This document shows, one piece after another, positions 58,158 through 64,000 of a DNA stretch of 64,000 bases. How positions within the stretch are numbered: the first letter of the stretch is position 1; every line of letters starts with the position of its first letter. Position numbers and translations under genes: made by a program. This DNA is from Mimachlamys varia (lineage: Eukaryota; Mollusca; Bivalvia; Pectinida; Pectinidae): NCBI GenBank assembly GCA_947623455.1, contig OX392530.1, forward strand, positions 29,295,405 through 29,359,404, in the 5' to 3' direction. Below the pieces are notes generated by a model. The model was given only the letters and a program-made list of their open reading frames with translations. It did not search any database and had not been told where the DNA came from.

Positions 58158-58340
58158 TGGAATTGTTCGCGGTGAAGATATTTTCGCATATTTCGCTTGC
58201 ATTAAACCTCCGCAAATATATCCACACGCGAACATATTTAACACTGCTCCAATTCTTCTGCGTCTAATAGTACAACTGAGAGCGGGGACATGTTTTCAAC
58301 ATCGCGAGAAGTTGGGAGGCTGACTAAGCGAACAATTCCA
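58158..58340. repeat. Short element with 13-bp terminal inverted repeats
   Basis: TGGAATTGTTCGC at 58158-58170 and GCGAACAATTCCA at 58328-58340 are perfect inverses. The interior has scattered TTCGC/GCGAA motifs. Probably a small MITE. Confidence 0.55.
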
Positions 58341-58944
58341 CGCGCAAAAATATTAACTTCTATAGTAAATCAACAAAACGTCGTTTTGGTATACACATGA
58401 TAATACTGAAACACTTAAAGCACATTATATGGCATATCAGAAAAAATGACTTACTCTGTCTCTTATTATAAAAGAAAGTTTCCAGTAAGCTGATATTTAG
58501 TTTTATATATATGTATATTTTATACTTATATATAAGTCCTGAGTGGAAACAGTATTTGTATTGTAATGGTACCTGTAAGTGATTAGATATCATTACACAC
58601 GCTAAATGCAGTGATAAATGTAGTAATATCACTACACTGCACTTAAATGTTTATTGCATTTGTGAAAGTACGTGACAGGTAGCTACATAGTTAACATTCC
58701 GACCGTACAGGTAACCTGTTAGTTTACAGGTGTTGACAGGTACGATGATAAAAACAGCGGCTAAAAATGCTCGAATCAGTCCATCGTGTGTCTGGTGACG
58801 TAAGTGACGCAAACCAGATGACCAAGTTCATACACATGTAGTTGCAGATGCTTTCTTAACATTATATGTAGATGACGTAAGTCAATCGAACAAGTTAACA
58901 TTAATACAGTGAACAGATAACCTACAATAAGAAAGTTTCCTAAC

Positions 58945-59512
58945 TAGCAATGAGACAATTGACCTAGCAGTCAATAAGACAGTTGATCTAACTGACAATA
59001 AGACAGTTGATTTAATTGACAATAAGACAGACAGTTGATCTAACTGACAATAAGACAGTTGATCTAACTGACAATAAGACAGTTGATCTAACTGACAAGA
59101 AGACAGTTCATCTAACTGCCAATAAGACAGTTTATCTAACTGACAAGAAGACAGTTTATCTAACTGACAATAAGACAGTTGATCTAACTGACAATAAGAC
59201 AGCTGATCTAACTGACAATAAGACAGTTTATCTAACTGACAAGAAGACAGTTGATCTAACTGACAATACGACAGTATATCTAACTGACAATAAGACAGCT
59301 GATCTAACTGACAATAAGACAGTTGATCTAACTGACAATAATACAGTTGATCTAACTGACAATAAGACAGTTGATCTAACTGACAATAAGACAGTTCATC
59401 TAACTGACAATAAGACAGTTGATCTAACTGACAATAAGACAGTTGATCTAACTGACAAGAAGACAGTTCATCTAACTGCCAATAAGATAGCTGATCTAAC
59501 TGACAATAAAAT
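58945..59512. repeat. 24-bp minisatellite, about 23 copies
   Basis: Unit GACAGTTGATCTAACTGACA plus ATAA, with GTTTATC, GTTCATC and CAAGAAG variants. The 24-bp period is 8 codons, so both strands stay open: TVDLTDNK repeats on plus (168 codons) and QLDQLSYC repeats on minus (232 codons). No start context, domain or splice site supports a protein. Confidence 0.95.
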
Positions 59513-59814
59513 AAGACCATAAAGTGACCAAGGTGACAATTAAGCAGTAAATATTTAAAAATTGGGTTAAGTGCTAACACGAATAAAACTAATTACAGGT
59601 AAAATAACTTTAATAAAAAGAATTTGAATGCAAATTCTTTAATATGGTACTAGGAATACAAAGACGGTTATTGGTTTAATCGTTAGTACATTGAATATTG
59701 AATACATTCTACACCATGAAAAATGGTCTCATATCAGCTATGTGCCGCAGTGTAATTCGGGTTTGTATAAACAGAAATATTCAAGGTGTAGTCACATAAT
59801 TGGGGATCCTGAAG

Positions 59815-61110
59815 TACGCCATATTTATCATTGAGCCATTTAGGACATGTATATTTACGTTCATCATTCGGTACGCTATATTTATCAGTGAGCCACTTCA
59901 GGCATGTATATTTACGTTCATCATTCGGTACGACATTTTTATCAGTGAGCCATTTAGGACATGTATATTTACGTCCATCCTTCAGTACGCCATATTTATC
60001 ATTGTGCCATTTAGGACATGTATATTTACGTTCATCATTCGGTACGCCATATTTATCATTGTGCCATTTAGGACATGTATATTTACGTCCATCCTTCAGT
60101 ACGCCATATTTATCATTGTGCCATTTAGGACATTTATATTTACGTTCATCATTCGGTACGCCATATTTATCATCGTGCCATTTAGGACATGTATATTTAC
60201 GTTCATCATTCGGTACGCCATATTTATCAGTGAGCCATTTAGGACATGTATATTTACGTCCATCCTTCAGTACGCCATATTTATCATTGTGCCATTTAGG
60301 ACATGTATATTTACGTTCATCATTCGGTACGCCATATTTATCATTGTGCCATTTAGGACATGTATATTTACGTTCATCATTCGGTACGCCATATTTATCA
60401 TTGTGCCATTTAGGACATGTATATTTACGTCCATCCTTCAGTACGCCATATTTATCATTGTGCCATTTAGGACATGTATATTTACGTTCATCATTCGGTA
60501 CGCCATATTTATCAGTGAGCCATTAAGGACATTTATATTTACGTCCATCCTTCAGTACGCCATATTTATCATTGTGCCATTTAGGACATGTATATTTACG
60601 TTCATCATTCGGTACGCCATATTTATCAGTGAGCCACTTCAGGCATGTATATTTACGTTCATTCTTCAGTACGCCATATTTATCATTGTGCCATTTAGGA
60701 CATGTATATTTACGTTCATCATTCGGTACGCCATATTTATCAGTGAGCCACTTCAGGCATGTATATTTACGTTCATTCTTCAGTACGCCATATTTATCAG
60801 TGAGCCATTTAGGACATGTATATTTACGTTCATCATTCAGTACGCCATATTTATCAGTGAGCCACTTCAGGCATGTATATTTACGTTCATCCTTCAATAC
60901 GCCATATTTATATACGTTCATCCTTCAGAACGCCATATTTATAAGTTTGCCACAAATGACATATTTATTTACGCTTATCTTTCAACAAGCCATATTTACA
61001 TGACTTGTATGTACGTTCATCCTTAAATGCGCTTTATTATCAGTTTGCCACCTCGGACATTTATTTCTACGTTGATCCTTCAATACGCCATATTTATTAG
61101 TGTGCCACAT
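59815..61110. repeat. 60-bp minisatellite, about 18 good copies and a decayed edge
   Basis: Unit TCAGTGAGCCATTTAGGACA, TGTATATTTACGTTCATCAT, TCGGTACGCCATATTTATCA. Two alternating variants (CATCATTCGG / CATCCTTCAG and CAGTGAGCC / CATTGTGCC) occur in ordered blocks. Copies after about 60915 are strongly diverged. The period is 20 codons, which explains the 408-codon plus-strand frame and the 132-codon minus-strand frame (KYGVPNDERKYTCPKW repeats). Confidence 0.95.
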
Positions 61111-61856
61111 AGGGCATGTATATCTCTATATCCTACGCCTACATTGTATACCTAAATCTCATCTTTATCTTTCGCAGATAGATCTTAAGATGACACCGGT
61201 CATATACACGATTTAATCAAATTTGGGACGTTGAAATTTTATCAGAAGTTTGATAATGTACTAAGATCGTCACGTGAATGTATTATTCATTATAACCTAC
61301 CACGAAACGTGTGCGATCTAGTTTTATACCTACAATCAATAATGGCGGTGTCAATTTCAGTCTTGTGTAACACTGACAAATAGTAAATACCTGTCATGCC
61401 TACTTTAAATAAAACCCAAAGAAATCCCAGTCGTTCGTATCGCTTTTTGTATTGACTGTTGGACGAGTTGAACTTGTTCAGTCTGAACGTAGTTTCCTTT
61501 TCCCAAAAGTATGAACAACTTATCAAGATATATCTTGGATCATTAAGGCAAAGAAGGAGAGATTAGTTGCAATACAACATATGGAACTATCTCATCTAAT
61601 AAATGAAACCAAACAACATACAGTAATTAGAACTGAGGAAGATGAGCTAGCAAACACTTTGATTTTGTGAACTAAATAATTGTTTTCTTGATGTAACAAT
61701 AGAATTGTATTTTAATTATATTTGTTACTTCAATTGTATTGTTGTGTAATATCCATCAAATTACTCATGTAATTATAAAAGTGCTAAATAAAATTGAAAT
61801 TGATTTTTGATTTCAAACAAAAACCTCCAAAAGAGAAAATACATTTCATAACGATA
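61111..61856 (-). other. Large intron: nothing recognised
   Basis: No supported feature between the 60-bp array and the hAT-like MITE. Confidence 0.4.
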
Positions 61857-62096
61857 GCAACAAGCACAGGGACCCGAGATTTACTATACAGCTAGTTTTG
61901 GACCTAAACTAGGGTGTTTTGAGTAATTTTACATTTTAAGGTTTAGATCAATTTTCGATAAAAATGCCATGGACATTGAGGGGGTATTTTTATCGAAAGT
62001 TGATCTAAACCCCTCAAACGTGTAAAATTACTCTAAACGCCCTAGTTTAGGACCAAAACTAGCTGTAACAAATTCTCAGTTCCCTGTGGCAACAAG
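61857..62096. mobile_element. Complete hAT-like MITE, 224 bp, with 8-bp target duplication
   Basis: The element is 61865-62088, starting CACAGGGAC and ending TTCCCTGTG. Arms of about 100 bp are inverted copies (ACAGCTAGTTTTGGACC...TAAACTAGGG versus CCCTAGTTTAGGACC...AACTAGCTGTAAC). GCAACAAG flanks both sides (61857-61864 and 62089-62096). An 8-bp duplication with CA-AGGG-type ends fits the hAT superfamily. Fragments are at 28401, 41858, 49288 and 52011. Confidence 0.88.
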
Positions 62097-63930
62097 AGGT
62101 CTGATGGACATAATTCATACAAAGCAAAACTAGCCCAATGGTGTTTTAAATATAAATAGCATTTTATCTCAAATCAAATACAGTAGTCTAGTTCAAGTAT
62201 TTACGAGTTAGATTAGATATTGGGGTATACCGCATCATACAATGTAATGTGTACACAAGAGCGTGAACAGATTGGAAGATGTTGGCTTCGTGATAAGGAA
62301 ATATAGTCTTCCTATCATGTGTTCGAGAAATCTCTTTCCATACTACACATATGTAATTGATTTTCTCCCACACTTACCCACCGTAAAAAAATGTAATGGT
62401 GAACCACGTGCATCGCACCATATAATGTAATGTGTGACGAAATTGGTGACGTTAATCTAGTTACATTACATAATGTGATGACGCGGTAGTGACGTTTTAG
62501 AATAACAGTGCGTGTGAGCCGTTTTTCCACTTGGTAATAATTCCACAGCAAAAAAAAAAAAAAAAACGACATGCATCTGTGAAGTGTGGGAGAAACGTAT
62601 ATCGACATTCGTCTATGTGCAGAGCTGGGAGAATGCTAAACTATAATTCCTTTGTGATCTCATGCCGAAGGTAGATTTTCAAAAGTTGTCTTGGGGCTTA
62701 ATTTGTCCAGTGCTAAACTTTTACACAAAAATCTTATCTCGAAGGTTAAATGTTTTTTGTCTGAATCACATACATGTAAGATTGATTGTTTTGTGTTTCT
62801 CCGACACTTCCTTACCGTAAATATATCATGTACTGTGAGCCCAAGGCACCATGCATATATGCCATAAGCAAGGGCGCGTGACACTAATGTGTGACAAACA
62901 CTGCATGAAGTGATGACGCGTGTGACGTTTTCAGATACACTTGTAATTGAGCACGTTTAAGATGGCCTGCTCAAGAAAATAAAACACTTGGAATTTACCT
63001 TTGGAGTTTGCATGTAAGCTTGCATGTTCAAATTTAAATTAAACTGAAATATCGAACCAACACACCCATCTAAACGTTATATCAAATTAAAGCTCCCACA
63101 AACTAAAAGAGCTCCAGTGCTGACTTGGATAACGCACATTCTTTTATTTTTCCAGACAAAGTTGTTGCTAACCATTACGAAATTTACTTCATTTTTTTTA
63201 TTTAACCTGTATCTAAGCTCCTGTACAAATCGAAGTGTGTGGGTTCTTTAAAACTCCCGAGTAAATCCCAGTCCTTTTAATCGATTGCCTCTTAATTGGG
63301 GTATGTTTTTTGCCTCATTAGCAAAACGATGGCGGTTTATGAAGCCTTTAGCTATAGTCTCCGGCAAGGTTATTTGATAGTTAAAGCTATTTAAGAAACT
63401 GAAAACCAGTTGTCATATAATGAAATACATTGTTGATGTAACTCTATGTGTACAGATTAAATATGAAGATAGATTGTAAATGACATGTTTTCACGCATTT
63501 CACATGTCGTATTTATTTTAAAATGGAAATGAACACGTGACGGCCGTACTTAAGTCCACAATACTGTATGTTTCTCTTGATGTTAATCTCTTCGGCGAGT
63601 AAATAAATAAACGGCAAAATCTTGACTTAACATCTAAATAGGCTTATCAAATTACCTAACGATCTGAAATGTATTTGTTTCCGTAATACAATGGGATTAA
63701 CTACCGTATAATATAAATACTATATAAATATACAGACCATTAAATCAAACAGCTGAAATGTTATTTTGAAAAAAAAAACGAAACAAAAACATGACTTTGT
63801 GACTGAACAGTAAAAAAAAAATCATACATGTATAAAAAGTCACTAAGTCATTACTCGTAATGTACTGTAATTAAAATGAAGCTTTCTGACAGCATTCAAT
63901 AACAAATTACAAAATAATAAGAATACTAAC
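62097..63930 (-). other. Large intron, 5' part: nothing recognised
   Basis: AT-rich with short poly(A) runs (62551-62566, 63769-63776). Two partly similar stretches near 62180-62470 and 62700-62930 share CCGTAAA, GTGTGACGAA and ATGATGACGCG phrases, perhaps an old duplication. Confidence 0.35.
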
Positions 63931-64000
63931 CAGAATGTCCAGTGGCTGACCGTGGTCAGTCGTGGCCAGTTTGGCATCTAGGATCCTCCTATGCTGTTTC
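63931..64000 (-). CDS. Upstream exon of the minus-strand gene (partial at window edge)
   Basis: The minus strand reads KQHRRILDAKL, then ATTDHGQPLDIL, up to the donor (CTG then GTTAGT) at 63931/63930. The frame ends in phase 0, which fits the phase-0 acceptor at 47480, joining ...GQPLDIL to HLKDKGL.... The exon continues beyond the window. GTTAGT is an acceptable but not optimal donor. No domain can be named from 23 residues. The joining implies a 16.4-kb intron unless small exons in between were missed. Confidence 0.65.

Noticed and set aside
58882..59580. 232-codon minus and 168-codon plus frames of 8-residue repeats
   Set aside because: 24-bp minisatellite open on both strands; nothing supports translation.
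59800..61026. 408-codon plus-strand frame and a minus-strand frame with one Cys per 20 residues resembling a zinc-finger repeat
   Set aside because: A 60-bp minisatellite; one Cys and no paired Cys/His per unit cannot form a zinc finger, and a stop interrupts the minus frame.

Overview
The window is nuclear DNA from an animal, most probably a bivalve or other mollusc. It is AT-rich, has long spliced introns, is crowded with short non-autonomous transposons, and carries tRNA-derived SINEs whose body is of a type I know from molluscs. The organism assignment is an inference; no mitochondrial or rRNA marker is present. Genes are sparse and roughly a quarter of the window is tandem repeat.

Left part (1-8.8 kb, + strand): the last seven exons of uroporphyrinogen decarboxylase (UROD, haem biosynthesis); the 5' exons lie outside the window. 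Three of its introns carry tandem arrays, and each array has grown out of a UROD splice junction (acceptor at 4.1 kb, donor at 6.76 kb, acceptor at 8.6 kb). The acceptor arrays supply many decoy sites, and several of them preserve the reading frame.

8.8-23.3 kb: repeat-rich intergenic DNA with foldback elements, TTAA-flanked MITEs, a small element with 9-bp target duplications, minisatellites and a SINE. One intronless gene encodes a 297-aa protein with a possible ADP-ribosyltransferase/RNA 2'-phosphotransferase-like N-terminal signature (18239-19132, +). A 948-bp long-inverted-repeat element with 5-bp target duplications follows it, and then a damaged THAP-domain fragment (- strand).

23.3-28.1 kb (- strand): a complete Ty3/Gypsy-type LTR retrotransposon. 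It has 203-bp LTRs that appear identical, a 5-bp target duplication, a primer-binding site, a polypurine tract and one uninterrupted 1343-codon Gag-Pol frame, so it looks very young.

28.1-45 kb: no recognisable gene. The main feature is a 5.9-kb satellite of about 200 copies of a 29-bp unit with higher-order organisation (segments repeated at exactly 34 and 73 units). A 22-bp minisatellite, a second SINE copy and foldback elements follow.

45.6-64 kb (- strand): the 3' end of a large gene. A 1.9-kb terminal exon encodes a Ser-rich, phosphosite-rich tail ending in a class I PDZ ligand (ETSL). The preceding exon I can detect is at the right edge of the window, 16.4 kb away. The intron between them holds three more minisatellites, a decayed reverse transcriptase, a SINE, a hAT-like MITE with an 8-bp target duplication and several foldback elements.

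The genes show no sign of working together. The most unusual feature is the repeated birth of minisatellites, three times at the splice junctions of a single housekeeping gene.
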